Assembly: GCF_002160525.1 (NCBI RefSeq)
Contig: NZ_NFKT01000013.1
Location: 1-64,000, forward strand
Origin: Lachnoclostridium sp. An169
GTDB lineage: Bacteria; Bacillota; Clostridia; Lachnospirales; Lachnospiraceae
DNA length: 64,000 nt
Direction: 5' to 3'
Position 1 is the stretch's first letter; every line of letters begins with the position of its first letter. Positions 16,709 to 24,606 of this stretch are shown here, piece by piece. The notes beneath the pieces are model-generated. The model saw only the letters and a list, made by a program, of their open reading frames with translations. It was not told the DNA's origin and did not search any database. Position numbers and translations under genes: made by a program.

Positions 16709-18702
16709 GACCGGTAAGGATTAACAGGGAAACATTCCGGGACAAGGTGATGGGGTGCTGGCTGGGAAAAAATGCGGGCGGTACGCTTGGGGAGCCTCTG
16801 GAGGGAAAATTCGGGCAGAAGGAAATGTTCCATGTGGACTGGTATCCTTCTCTGCCGGAGGGGGGGATACCGAATGATGATCTGGAACTTCAGCTGATCT
16901 GGTTCCAGAAACTTAAGGAGAAAGGACCGGGGATTACATCTGCCGATCTTGCGGAAAGTTGGATGGACTGTGTCTCCTACAATTTTGATGAGTATGGGCT
17001 CTGTAAAGAAAATATGCAGAAAGGACTTCTTCCGCCGGTCTCTGGTTGGCACAACAATGCCTTTAAAGACTGCATGGGAAGTCCCATACGCTCTGAAATC
17101 TGGGCGTGTATCTGTCCGGGAGCTCCTGAAAGGGCGGCATGGTATGCATTCCAGGATGCCATCGTCGATCATGGAGGCGGAGAGTCGGTTTACGGTGAGA
17201 TTTTCAACGCAGTGCTGGAATCCTGCGCATTTGTAAACAGCGATAAATTTGAATTGCTGAAGGCTGCTTTGTCTGCAATCCCCAAGTCCAGCAGAACATT
17301 TCAGTGCGTCAAGAAAAGCATCGATAATTATCATGCCGGGATGGAATACGAGGCAAACAGGAATGATCTTGTTGAACATTTTTACCATCCGGTTGCGCAG
17401 TATTCACCGTTGAATTTAGGATTCCAGACAATCGGCTGGCTGTATGGAGAGGACTTCGGCGACGCCATCTGTAAAGCCGTAAATTGTGGGTGGGACACGG
17501 ACTGTACTGCTGCGACACTGGGGGCAGTACTCGGAATTATCGGGGGAGCTTCTGCCCTGCCGCAGAAATGGATTGAACCTCTGGGATATGAGATTGCCAC
17601 TAACATGACGACAGGAGGAATCCGCAATCTTACTGCGCCCACGAATATCCGGGAACTGACCACGCTGGTGTGTCAGGAGGCAGAGAACGTTGCACGGTAC
17701 TGGAACAGCGGTATCTGCTTTACCGATGCGGAACCAATGAGCCGGAATATGGTTCTCCATGTGGAAAAACCGGATTTTCTGGACAGTTACGAGCCAAATG
17801 GTATCGCATACAGCCTGGGCGGTTTGAAAGAGACCGTGTGCTACGAAGAGCATGCAGCTATCCTGGGGGACAGATCTTCAAAAATTTCTCTTTGGCTTGA
17901 AAATCCCCATCCGGAAGAAAAGGAGGCAGAAGTGAGCCTGGAACTTCCGGAGGGATTCTCCTGCAGCAGGGATGGCGAGATTTTACCGGAAAATATGAGC
18001 GCGGAGGAAAGCATCCGGCTTCGTATTCCGGCAGGAGAGAAAGTTATTTTGAGATATGAAATCAGCGCAGATCCCGAAAAAATCCACGAGACGAATCTGT
18101 GCTGGTTCAGAATCCGGATAAAAGGCGAGCCGGTAATTCCGGCGGTTCCTGTAGTGCTGACCGGAGGAAGAAGGTGGATGGTATCCGAACTGTTTGAGGA
18201 TCGGACACTGGATGATGACTGCGGAATCTGCGAAGAACAGATCTTCCTGACAGCGCCGGAAGGCTGGAAAGAACAGTGGAATCCGGGAAATGATCTGCAG
18301 GTGTCCGGCTGCTTTGAAAAAGATAAAAATCGAAAAAGCGGAATCGTGTATGCTCTTCACCAGATATATTCAGAAGAAGACAGGAAAGTAGTGCTGGGGG
18401 TCCCGAACAATGGGTATATGAAACTGTTTTTGAATGGTCAGATGATCCACCGGACAAAGGAGAAAGTTCCCCTTCGCGCCAATCTTGGGAATGGAGGAGC
18501 CCTGGGAGACCTGTCTAACTATGTGGTGACAGAACTGAAGAAAGGTTGGAATCAGATTCTCATAAAGATGCAGTCAGACGGTGCAGAAAGCGAACCCTAC
18601 ATGGCTCATTTTACTGTAGGCGGGATGAGTGATGTGTGTGTGAAAAATCATGGTATGCCGGTAATGGGATTGATCCGTTCGCGGTTTATCTGGGGGTGGT
18701 AG
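16705..18702 (+). CDS. ADP-ribosylglycohydrolase-fold protein with beta-rich C-terminal module
   Basis: 665 residues. Residues 8-335 match the ADP-ribosylglycohydrolase (DraG/ARH) fold: KVMGCWLGKNAGGTLG at the N terminus, the metal-binding NDDLELQ near 56-62, HGGGESVYGE in the middle and the second metal motif CGWDTDCTAATLG near 259-271. Residues about 340-665 form a beta-rich module ending in a sequence like a carbohydrate-binding or jelly-roll domain (RANLGNGG, GWNQILIKM). Canonical DraG proteins are about 300 residues and remove ADP-ribose from proteins. Within a sugar-uptake operon a glycosidase role is more likely. The start overlaps the previous stop (ATGA). Confidence 0.8.
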   Translation: MRPVRINRETFRDKVMGCWLGKNAGGTLGEPLEGKFGQKEMFHVDWYPSLPEGGIPNDDLELQLIWFQKLKEKGPGITSADLAESWMDCVSYNFDEYGLCKENMQKGLLPPVSGWHNNAFKDCMGSPIRSEIWACICPGAPERAAWYAFQDAIVDHGGGESVYGEIFNAVLESCAFVNSDKFELLKAALSAIPKSSRTFQCVKKSIDNYHAGMEYEANRNDLVEHFYHPVAQYSPLNLGFQTIGWLYGEDFGDAICKAVNCGWDTDCTAATLGAVLGIIGGASALPQKWIEPLGYEIATNMTTGGIRNLTAPTNIRELTTLVCQEAENVARYWNSGICFTDAEPMSRNMVLHVEKPDFLDSYEPNGIAYSLGGLKETVCYEEHAAILGDRSSKISLWLENPHPEEKEAEVSLELPEGFSCSRDGEILPENMSAEESIRLRIPAGEKVILRYEISADPEKIHETNLCWFRIRIKGEPVIPAVPVVLTGGRRWMVSELFEDRTLDDDCGICEEQIFLTAPEGWKEQWNPGNDLQVSGCFEKDKNRKSGIVYALHQIYSEEDRKVVLGVPNNGYMKLFLNGQMIHRTKEKVPLRANLGNGGALGDLSNYVVTELKKGWNQILIKMQSDGAESEPYMAHFTVGGMSDVCVKNHGMPVMGLIRSRFIWGW

Positions 18703-18703
18703 A

Positions 18704-19393
18704 GTGAAAGAATGGATTCGCCCCGGATACCTTACGCAGACTGTGAAAGCAGATGACAGAAGAATGGAGTTTGACTGTAAGAATCAGACGATTGTGCAGA
18801 AGGAAACACTGGTTGACGTGTTGTTTATCGGTGATTCCATTACACAGATGTGGGAACTGCCGGCATATTTTCATGAATCAGGCTTAAGAATGATTAACCG
18901 GGGAATCGGGGGAGACCGTACAGGCACGCTCCTTCACAGATTCCGTGCGGATGCAGTCCAACTGAAACCGCATTTTACAATATTAATGGACGGAATTAAT
19001 GATGCATGGGACCTGGAAGATGATAACTGGAAACAGGAACCGGGAATACCATTGGACGAAGTGATCAAAACGGCAGTTTGCAACATACGGGAGGTGCTTA
19101 AGATTGCAGCAGAAGAAAAAATGAAGCTGGCGGTCTGCTCCCTTCTCCCGACGGAAATGCTGTGGACAAACCATGAGAGAGACCGTCAGATCTATGTGCA
19201 GATCTTTAATGCGGAACTGCAGAGGCTTGCGGAGAAATATGGATATCCATTTGTCGATTATTATCATTCTTTTGTTGCGGAAAACGGATATTCAGTCAGA
19301 AGGGAACTTACCCGCGAGGGGCTTCATCCGAACGTGTTCGGCTACGACAGAATGGCAGAGATACTGAAACGGACAGTGAAAATATTTGATTGA
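18704..19393 (+). CDS. SGNH/GDSL-family hydrolase (putative carbohydrate esterase)
   Basis: 229 residues, GDSL/SGNH esterase fold. Block I FIGDSITQMW carries the nucleophile Ser45, block II has the Gly in GIGGDRTG, block III the Asn in GINDAWD, and block V the His in EGLHPN. The acid residue preceding that His is Glu-Gly-Leu-His rather than the usual Asp-x-x-His. There is no signal peptide, so it probably removes acetyl or other ester groups from imported sugars. GTG start, one base after the previous stop; the nearest ATG is 20 codons in and would remove the family N terminus. Last gene of the operon, followed by a strong terminator. Confidence 0.82.
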   Translation: MKEWIRPGYLTQTVKADDRRMEFDCKNQTIVQKETLVDVLFIGDSITQMWELPAYFHESGLRMINRGIGGDRTGTLLHRFRADAVQLKPHFTILMDGINDAWDLEDDNWKQEPGIPLDEVIKTAVCNIREVLKIAAEEKMKLAVCSLLPTEMLWTNHERDRQIYVQIFNAELQRLAEKYGYPFVDYYHSFVAENGYSVRRELTREGLHPNVFGYDRMAEILKRTVKIFD

Positions 19394-19394
19394 G

Positions 19395-19444
19395 AATAAA
19401 GTGGCTGCAGGTGCTCTTTACAATATACCTGCAGCCACTTTATT
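19395..19444 (+). terminator. Strong terminator of the GH67-like operon
   Basis: A perfect 18-bp inverted repeat (19395-19412 with 19427-19444) starts just after the SGNH stop codon. The stem ends in AATAAAG / CTTTATT, so it can act in both directions between the convergent operon and HipA-like gene. Confidence 0.85.
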
Positions 19445-19470
19445 TGTGCTTCGTTTCGAAAAATCCCGAT

Positions 19471-20640
19471 TCAGTGTGTTTTCCTCCGCTTTGGATAATG
19501 GACGGGAATCTCAAGGAGAGTGCGCACCCTGCCTGCCAGGTGCTTCTCAATGGCATAAAGGTGCTCTTCCGGGAGATTCAGGCTTTTATGTCTCTTAAAG
19601 CGGAATCCGATCATGCGTCTGAGCTGTTCTTTCTGTCTGCTTCCCATGACCTCTGCGCACACTTCCTCATAGGAAATATTATAAGGATTGGAGCGGGTTC
19701 TGGCGTATTCGTCCAGGTTTGCGTAATCTTCTTTTCCGGCATAGCAGAAAAGAGAAAGTCCGTTGTCAAAGATGGGGGCGGGAGCAATGATTTTTCCGCT
19801 GCGGTTATCGCGCAGAACACCAAAGTTTCCGAAATGCCGGTCCTCGTTGTAGATCAGTGCATCAAATACAAGCATGCTGCGGATCTGTTCGGAAAAATCC
19901 GTTCCCAGCCTGTCATAATAGGAAAGGCAGGCAGCAATGCCTCCACTCAGGACGATGCGTCCGATGGGAATATAAGAGATGTCGATACTGGTAAAAAGAG
20001 CACATTTGGACGCTGTGATTCCTTTCCAGTTCTCCAGGTCATAATGCACTGCATTCAGCCCCATGGTCTCTGCAATCTGAGAAGCGTAATACTCACAGTA
20101 GGGTTCTCTGCCGGTATTTGATGCTCCGGAAGTGCCGCCCTTGTATAGGTAGATCCCGTCATGCTCCACATAGCGCCATGCTTTGGGGAGCATACCGCCT
20201 GTGGTTAGTTCAGGAGATGTAGTGAACGCCTGTCTGCTTCCACCTGCTCCGGTATAGGCAACCAGAGCCAGAATTTCGGAAAAGCGGTTCTCATAAAGAT
20301 TATATTGAGAAAATTTTCCTTCAAATCCTTCCGGAACGATCCAGTAACTGTCGTTCAGGGAGAGACCTTTGCAGACGTCAATGATTCCCTTGGTGTCATT
20401 GCGGCTCAGCCCCAGAGTCTTTAGAATCTCGTCCACAAAGGCGCGGTTCTTCGGAATGACCCGGCGTTCCAGCCAGTGGATAACACCTTCGCCGGTGCGT
20501 TCCATATCCAGGGGCAGCAGATATGCCTGTTCTCTGTTCGTGTATATGATTTCGGCTACCAGACCGGACAGACCACGTTTTTCCATGGAAAAACGCATCA
20601 GTTCAGTGTCATAGATCCGAAGGCTGTAAATATCACTCAT
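19471..20640 (-). CDS. HipA-like / CtkA-like protein kinase
   Basis: 389 residues. The C-terminal half has the HipA kinase signature: an LVFDALIYNEDRHFGNFGVL catalytic loop with the candidate catalytic Asp and Asn, then PAPIFDNGLSLF with the metal-binding Asp. A P-loop-like GGTSGASNTGREPYCEYYAS segment near 175-195 also fits. HipA kinases phosphorylate proteins such as glutamyl-tRNA synthetase and normally pair with a HipB repressor in one operon. Here no gene overlaps or precedes it; the nearest DNA-binding protein is divergent (20831). The frame opens upstream, but AGGAGG five bases before the ATG at 20640 fixes the start. Confidence 0.75.
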   Translation of the reverse strand: MSDIYSLRIYDTELMRFSMEKRGLSGLVAEIIYTNREQAYLLPLDMERTGEGVIHWLERRVIPKNRAFVDEILKTLGLSRNDTKGIIDVCKGLSLNDSYWIVPEGFEGKFSQYNLYENRFSEILALVAYTGAGGSRQAFTTSPELTTGGMLPKAWRYVEHDGIYLYKGGTSGASNTGREPYCEYYASQIAETMGLNAVHYDLENWKGITASKCALFTSIDISYIPIGRIVLSGGIAACLSYYDRLGTDFSEQIRSMLVFDALIYNEDRHFGNFGVLRDNRSGKIIAPAPIFDNGLSLFCYAGKEDYANLDEYARTRSNPYNISYEEVCAEVMGSRQKEQLRRMIGFRFKRHKSLNLPEEHLYAIEKHLAGRVRTLLEIPVHYPKRRKTH

Positions 20641-20720
20641 AGGCTCCTCCTTATCGGTTAATCGCTTAGTTTCATTATAACAGCATTTCCCCTGAGCCTC
20701 AATGAATATATAAAAAATAT

Positions 20721-20778
20721 TGTAAAGCGCACTTGACATATAATGTAAAGTGAACTATACTTTAAATGTAAAGCGAGC
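20721..20778. repeat. Three 12-bp iterons at exact 23-bp intervals
   Basis: Copies of TGTAAAGYGMRC start at 20721, 20744 and 20767: TGTAAAGCGCAC, TGTAAAGTGAAC and TGTAAAGCGAGC. They flank and interleave with the -35 and -10 boxes of the XRE gene promoter. The about two-turn spacing places all copies on one helix face, as expected for cooperative binding by a regulator, most simply the XRE protein itself. Confidence 0.8.
20733..20761 (+). promoter_or_regulatory. Consensus promoter of the XRE regulator gene
   Basis: TTGACA (20733-20738), 17 bases, TATACT (20756-20761). The 23-bp iterons overlap it, so autoregulation is likely. Confidence 0.75.
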
Positions 20779-20830
20779 TATACATCGGGCACAGGTACTG
20801 CAGATCCTGTGCGGAAAGGAGAGATCAAAC

Positions 20831-21043
20831 GTGCACAACCGGATACAGGAACTGCGCAAGGAGCGCAGAATTACCCAGAGTGAACTGGCGGATGCGGTGG
20901 AAGTGACCCGTCAGACGATTATTTCCCTGGAAAACGGGAAGTACAATGCATCCCTGATCCTGGCACACAAGATCGCCCAGTTTTTCGGGATGACTATTGA
21001 AGAGATTTTTATTTTTGACAAAGAGGAGGAGAACATATGTTGA
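20831..21043 (+). CDS. XRE-family transcriptional regulator (YozG/HTH_3 type)
   Basis: 70 residues, almost entirely a helix-turn-helix: RIQELRKERRITQSELADAV, then VTRQTIISLENGKYNAS and the MTIEEIFIF tail typical of the small YozG-like repressors. The start is taken as GTG at 20831, with AAGGAGAG seven bases ahead; the longer ATG frame (20750) would overlap the promoter and iterons. It overlaps the following membrane protein gene by seven bases, so the two are translationally coupled. The iterons at 20721-20778 are its probable operator. Confidence 0.88.
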   Translation: MHNRIQELRKERRITQSELADAVEVTRQTIISLENGKYNASLILAHKIAQFFGMTIEEIFIFDKEEENIC

Positions 21044-21522
21044 TCAGGAGCATGTTGTTTCACGGGGCAAAGACAGATGAAGAATTCAGGGAAAAGCTGA
21101 AAGCGAGAAGACGGCTGATGATACCGTTTATTGTGCTTGGTCTGGCGGCGGTTATCGCCGGGATCATCGCGGGAATCGTATTTGAGGATTCACAGCAGGG
21201 GTCATTCCTTGGCGGAATGTATACCGGGGCAGGCGCGGCAGTCACTGCGGCAGCGATTGTGGCAATCATCCGGATCAATAAAACATTAAAAGATGAAAAG
21301 CGGCTTCACAGACAGCGCATCGAAGAAAGTGACGAGCGGAGGAATGACATCGTCACCAGGTCTTCTTCGATGGCAGGATTCGTTATGCTTTATGTCTGCT
21401 TTGCAGGACTTCTTATTGCCGGATTCTTCAGCATGGCAGTGTACTGGACTCTGTGGTGTGTAATGGTAGGATATTTTCTCTGTTTCGTGCTGCTGAATCT
21501 GTATTTTGAAAAGAAATTATGA
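21037..21522 (+). CDS. DUF2178/DUF3796-like four-helix membrane protein
   Basis: 161 residues with four hydrophobic helices (about 27-47, 63-83, 110-132, 138-156) arranged as two hairpins around a basic, charged loop (KDEKRLHRQRIEESDERRND). Small membrane proteins of this layout are commonly encoded right after YozG-like repressors, possibly as sensors or anti-repressors; the function is not known. Its start lies inside the end of the regulator gene. Its 3' end overlaps the convergent DUF3783 gene by six bases. Confidence 0.7.
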   Translation: MLIRSMLFHGAKTDEEFREKLKARRRLMIPFIVLGLAAVIAGIIAGIVFEDSQQGSFLGGMYTGAGAAVTAAAIVAIIRINKTLKDEKRLHRQRIEESDERRNDIVTRSSSMAGFVMLYVCFAGLLIAGFFSMAVYWTLWCVMVGYFLCFVLLNLYFEKKL

Positions 21523-21912
21523 TACCGGGCGGTTTTCTCCCGGGTGGAGTGCTTCGTGTTCCCGGCGGATTTCCTCAAAGCAGTCCGGGGCGGTCCATTC
21601 CCGGTTTGTCGGAGTCAGGATCGCCTTGTAGGGAAACGGACCTGCTCCGCATTTCCGCAGGGCGGCAAGAGCCTGATTGAGGCGGTTGTCATCGAAAAAG
21701 CAGAATACGAAAAGGGTGCCGGGAAGCTCAGCGCCTTCATAGGTACTGTCCACCCGCTCCATGCCTTTTACGCCGGCAAGGGCGCCCAGAGGCTGGTTAT
21801 AGTCTTCCGGTGAAATCCGTTTCAGACGGACATGAAGGGGAAAGAGCGCCATCTCGATTTTAATGAGCTGATCTTTCTGCGGGGGATTGAAAAGTAAAAT
21901 TGTTTCTTTCAT
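21517..21912 (-). CDS. DUF3783-like protein
   Basis: 131 residues, soluble, resembling DUF3783: it begins with a beta strand (TILLFNPP) and has a central VFCFFDDNRLNQALAALRKCG segment and a LTPTNREWT motif followed by a helical tail. Function unknown. The frame is open well upstream, but the ATG at 21912 has AAGGAG eight bases ahead and the upstream extension is low-complexity and AT-rich. It is convergent with, and overlaps, the preceding membrane protein gene. Confidence 0.7.
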   Translation of the reverse strand: MKETILLFNPPQKDQLIKIEMALFPLHVRLKRISPEDYNQPLGALAGVKGMERVDSTYEGAELPGTLFVFCFFDDNRLNQALAALRKCGAGPFPYKAILTPTNREWTAPDCFEEIRREHEALHPGENRPVS

Positions 21913-22090
21913 ATGGAATGCTCCTTGATTTTTATAATTGATGATCTGGCTTCGGAAAATGTCTTTATAGCTGAACCAGATACCTTCCTTAGGATTGTAA
22001 CACGATTTCCGGCAGCAGGGAAGGGGAGGAGAAAAATGAGAAAAATGAAAAAAGCACTTGCATCTTTCAGAAAAGAATGATATAAGATGA

Positions 22091-22114
22091 ATTGTATTAA
22101 GACAATAATACAAA
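22091..22114. promoter_or_regulatory. Palindromic operator TTGTATTA-N6-TAATACAA (NatAB operon)
   Basis: Same half-sites and six-base spacer as the operator at 9020-9043. Here it sits at the -35 position of the likely promoter (TATAAT at 22123-22128), about 35 bp before the ATPase start. Confidence 0.7.
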
Positions 22115-22147
22115 ATAAATATTATAATGAGGTAGGAGGAAACGGAC

Positions 22148-22921
22148 GTGATTGAGATTAAAAATCTCACGAAAGTGTATAAACTTAACAAGAAGCAGAT
22201 GCGGGAGTCGAAGACGACAAATCCGCTGAAAACTGCAGTTGATGACTTAAGCCTTACTGCCCGCCCGGGCGAGATCTACGGTCTGCTCGGACCGAACGGC
22301 GCGGGCAAAACCACAACGCTGCGCTGCATTTCCACGATTATCCGCCCCACGAAAGGGCAGATCTATGTGGCGGGGCATGAGGTACAGAAGGAGCCGGAGA
22401 AGGTGAGGGAGAAGATAGGGTTTCTGACAGGGGATATCCGTCTGGATCCCCAGTTCTCCGTGGACTATATGTTTGACTTTTTTGCCAGGCTGCACAGGAT
22501 GCCACCGGAGCGGATCAAAGAGAGGAAAGAGGAACTGTTTACTTATTTCGGTATCCGGGATTTCGCTCATAAGAAGATCAAGGAACTTTCCACCGGAATG
22601 GGACAGAAGGCAGCCATCGCCGTATGCCTTGCCCATGATCCGGACATCGTGATTTTTGACGAGCCCACCAACGGACTGGACATTGTCACGGCGAGAAATG
22701 TGACGGATTATCTGAAAAAGTTAAGAGACGAAGGAAAACTTGTGATTGTTTCCACGCATATCATGTCAGAAGCAGAGAAACTGTGTGACAGGATCGGCAT
22801 TATCATTGACGGGCAGAAGGTGATGGAGGGAAGGCTGGAAGAGATTCTTCACGACACGGATTCACAGGATCTGGAGGACGCTTTCTTTACCTTATATCAG
22901 AGCAGAAAGGGGGAGGAGTAA
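22148..22921 (+). CDS. NatA-type ABC exporter ATPase
   Basis: 257 residues. Walker A LLGPNGAGKTT is near 50-60, the signature LSTGMGQKA near 150, Walker B VIFDEPTNGLD near 171-181 and the switch His in STHIMSEAEKLCD. It closely resembles NatA, the ATPase of sodium exporters, and other ABC-2 drug or polyketide exporters. GTG start with AGGAGG seven bases upstream. One base separates it from the permease gene. The promoter carries the shared palindrome, suggesting repression. Confidence 0.92.
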   Translation: MIEIKNLTKVYKLNKKQMRESKTTNPLKTAVDDLSLTARPGEIYGLLGPNGAGKTTTLRCISTIIRPTKGQIYVAGHEVQKEPEKVREKIGFLTGDIRLDPQFSVDYMFDFFARLHRMPPERIKERKEELFTYFGIRDFAHKKIKELSTGMGQKAAIAVCLAHDPDIVIFDEPTNGLDIVTARNVTDYLKKLRDEGKLVIVSTHIMSEAEKLCDRIGIIIDGQKVMEGRLEEILHDTDSQDLEDAFFTLYQSRKGEE

Positions 22922-22922
22922 G

Positions 22923-24179
22923 ATGGAAGGAATCAGACAGATATGCGCAAAGGAACTGGCCAGAGTGTTCCGGGATAAAAAGATGGTGGTCTCTGTCTTT
23001 ATTCTTCCGGTTGCACTGATGATCGTAATTATGAGTCTGGCGAGCAGTATGGCTCAGAGTGCAAATGAAAATGTAGAGACGCACCGGTCTGTAGTGTATG
23101 TGGAAAATGCACCGGCGGGATTTGTGGATTTTCTTACTGCAGCGGATGAAAACTGTCTTGTGTACACTCCGGAAAATGCAGATGAAATGCCGGGCGTCGC
23201 GGCAGATGCAGAGAGCCCGGATTCACTTATGAAAGAAGTCCGGAATGCGGTTGTGGAGGGAAATGTGGATCTGATCATCGAGTTTCCTGAAAACTTTACA
23301 GATGAGATTGAGTCCTATAAGGCGGGAAATGAGATCCCCCAGGTAAAGACTTACTATAATCCGTCAGAAGACTATTCCAATGCTGCCTATCAGGAAATTT
23401 CCGGAGGAGTCCTTGAGGCGTACCGGCAGCAGCTTCTCGCCCGGAGAGTACCTGATATGGCTTCACTGACAGTGTTTACCGTGAACTCCGATAATCCGGA
23501 TATGATCCTTCAGGATGAGGGAAAAGCAGGCGGTAAGATACTGGGAATGATGATGCCGTACTTTGTGACGATTCTTCTTTTCGCGGGAGCGATGGGAATC
23601 GGTACGGATATGGTGGCAGGAGAGAAGGAGCGCGGTACCATGGCAAGCCTTCTTGTCTCCCCGGTCAGACGCAGTTCTATCGTGCTCGGCAAAGTGTTCG
23701 CGCTGATGATTATCTCCGGTGTGTCCGCGGTCGTCTATGTGGCGGCAATGGTGATCTTTATGCCGCAGATGATGGGCGGCTTTGCGGGAGAGGATCTGGG
23801 TATCAGCCTGACTCTCACCCCCGGACAGATCGCTATGCTGGCGGTTCTGCTGATCCTTGTGGCATTTCTTTATTCCGCAATTGTCGTGATGATTTCCGTG
23901 TTCGCAAAATCGGTAAAAGAGGCGAGCACTTATATCACTCCGGCGTACATCGTGATCCTTATGCTGGGGCTGTCCACCATGTTTACCACAGAGGCGCCGG
24001 CCGACTGGGTATATGCAGTTCCGGTGTACAATATTACCCTTGCCCTGCAGGGAATCCTGACACATGAGATTACTGCCCTGCAGTATGTCCTGACACTGGT
24101 TGTGACACTTGTGACAGGAGGGATTCTTGTGGCGGCGATTGCGAAGGCGTTCGAGAGTGAAAAGGTGATGGCGCTTTAA
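22923..24179 (+). CDS. NatB-type ABC-2 permease
   Basis: 418 residues with one N-terminal helix (about 22-42), a large extracytoplasmic domain (45-215) and five or six C-terminal helices (225-410) containing MVAGEKERGTMASLLVSPV, the hallmark of ABC-2/NatB permeases. With the preceding ATPase it should export sodium ions, a drug or a peptide. The next gene begins about 120 bp later and is unrelated. Confidence 0.92.
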   Translation: MEGIRQICAKELARVFRDKKMVVSVFILPVALMIVIMSLASSMAQSANENVETHRSVVYVENAPAGFVDFLTAADENCLVYTPENADEMPGVAADAESPDSLMKEVRNAVVEGNVDLIIEFPENFTDEIESYKAGNEIPQVKTYYNPSEDYSNAAYQEISGGVLEAYRQQLLARRVPDMASLTVFTVNSDNPDMILQDEGKAGGKILGMMMPYFVTILLFAGAMGIGTDMVAGEKERGTMASLLVSPVRRSSIVLGKVFALMIISGVSAVVYVAAMVIFMPQMMGGFAGEDLGISLTLTPGQIAMLAVLLILVAFLYSAIVVMISVFAKSVKEASTYITPAYIVILMLGLSTMFTTEAPADWVYAVPVYNITLALQGILTHEITALQYVLTLVVTLVTGGILVAAIAKAFESEKVMAL

Positions 24180-24301
24180 AGCTGGTACTTTATCTTCAGA
24201 AGTTCATATAATAATATAGAAGGAAGAAGAGAGCCGCTCGGGCAGGGGGAGTGTCCGGGCGGATTTTTTTATCCGGTTTTTGTCTGAGGGAGGCTTGACC
24301 A

Positions 24302-24556
24302 GTGAGAATCTGTGAGCTCAGGGAAAGAGAAGTGATCAATATCTGCAGCGGCAGGAGACTTGGGTGTGTGGCGGATGTGGAGATCAATGTCTGCGACGGA
24401 ACGGTGGAGGCGATTATCGTACCGGGACCGGGAAAGATCTGCGGTTTCCTGGGGACAGACTGCGAGTATGTGATTCCGTTCGGCTGCATCAGGAAGATCG
24501 GACCGGACATTGTACTGGTTGAGATTCAGGAAGAAAAGTTTTTGCAAAAGTTCTAG
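24302..24556 (+). CDS. YlmC/YmxH-family PRC-barrel sporulation protein
   Basis: 84 residues, one PRC-barrel-like domain: RICELREREVINICSGRRLG at the N terminus, then alternating strands with GTVEAIIVPGPGK and EYVIPFGCIRKIG. YlmC/YmxH proteins are conserved in spore-forming Firmicutes; no biochemical role is established. The start is GTG with GGGAGG eight bases ahead. The promoter of nrdR overlaps its 3' end. Confidence 0.85.
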   Translation: MRICELREREVINICSGRRLGCVADVEINVCDGTVEAIIVPGPGKICGFLGTDCEYVIPFGCIRKIGPDIVLVEIQEEKFLQKF

Positions 24557-24570
24557 TCTTTGTGTATAAT
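24542..24570 (+). promoter_or_regulatory. Promoter of nrdR
   Basis: TTGCAA (24542-24547), 17 bases, TATAAT (24565-24570). The -35 box lies inside the end of the ylmC-like gene and the start codon follows 36 bp after the -10. Confidence 0.7.
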
Positions 24571-24606
24571 GAACGCAGAACTTCAGGCAGAAAGGCGGGA
24601 AATACT

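Noticed and set aside
19471-21043. Classical hipBA toxin-antitoxin operon
   Set aside because: The HTH gene is divergent and translationally coupled to a membrane protein, unlike hipB. A regulatory link through the shared intergenic region remains possible.
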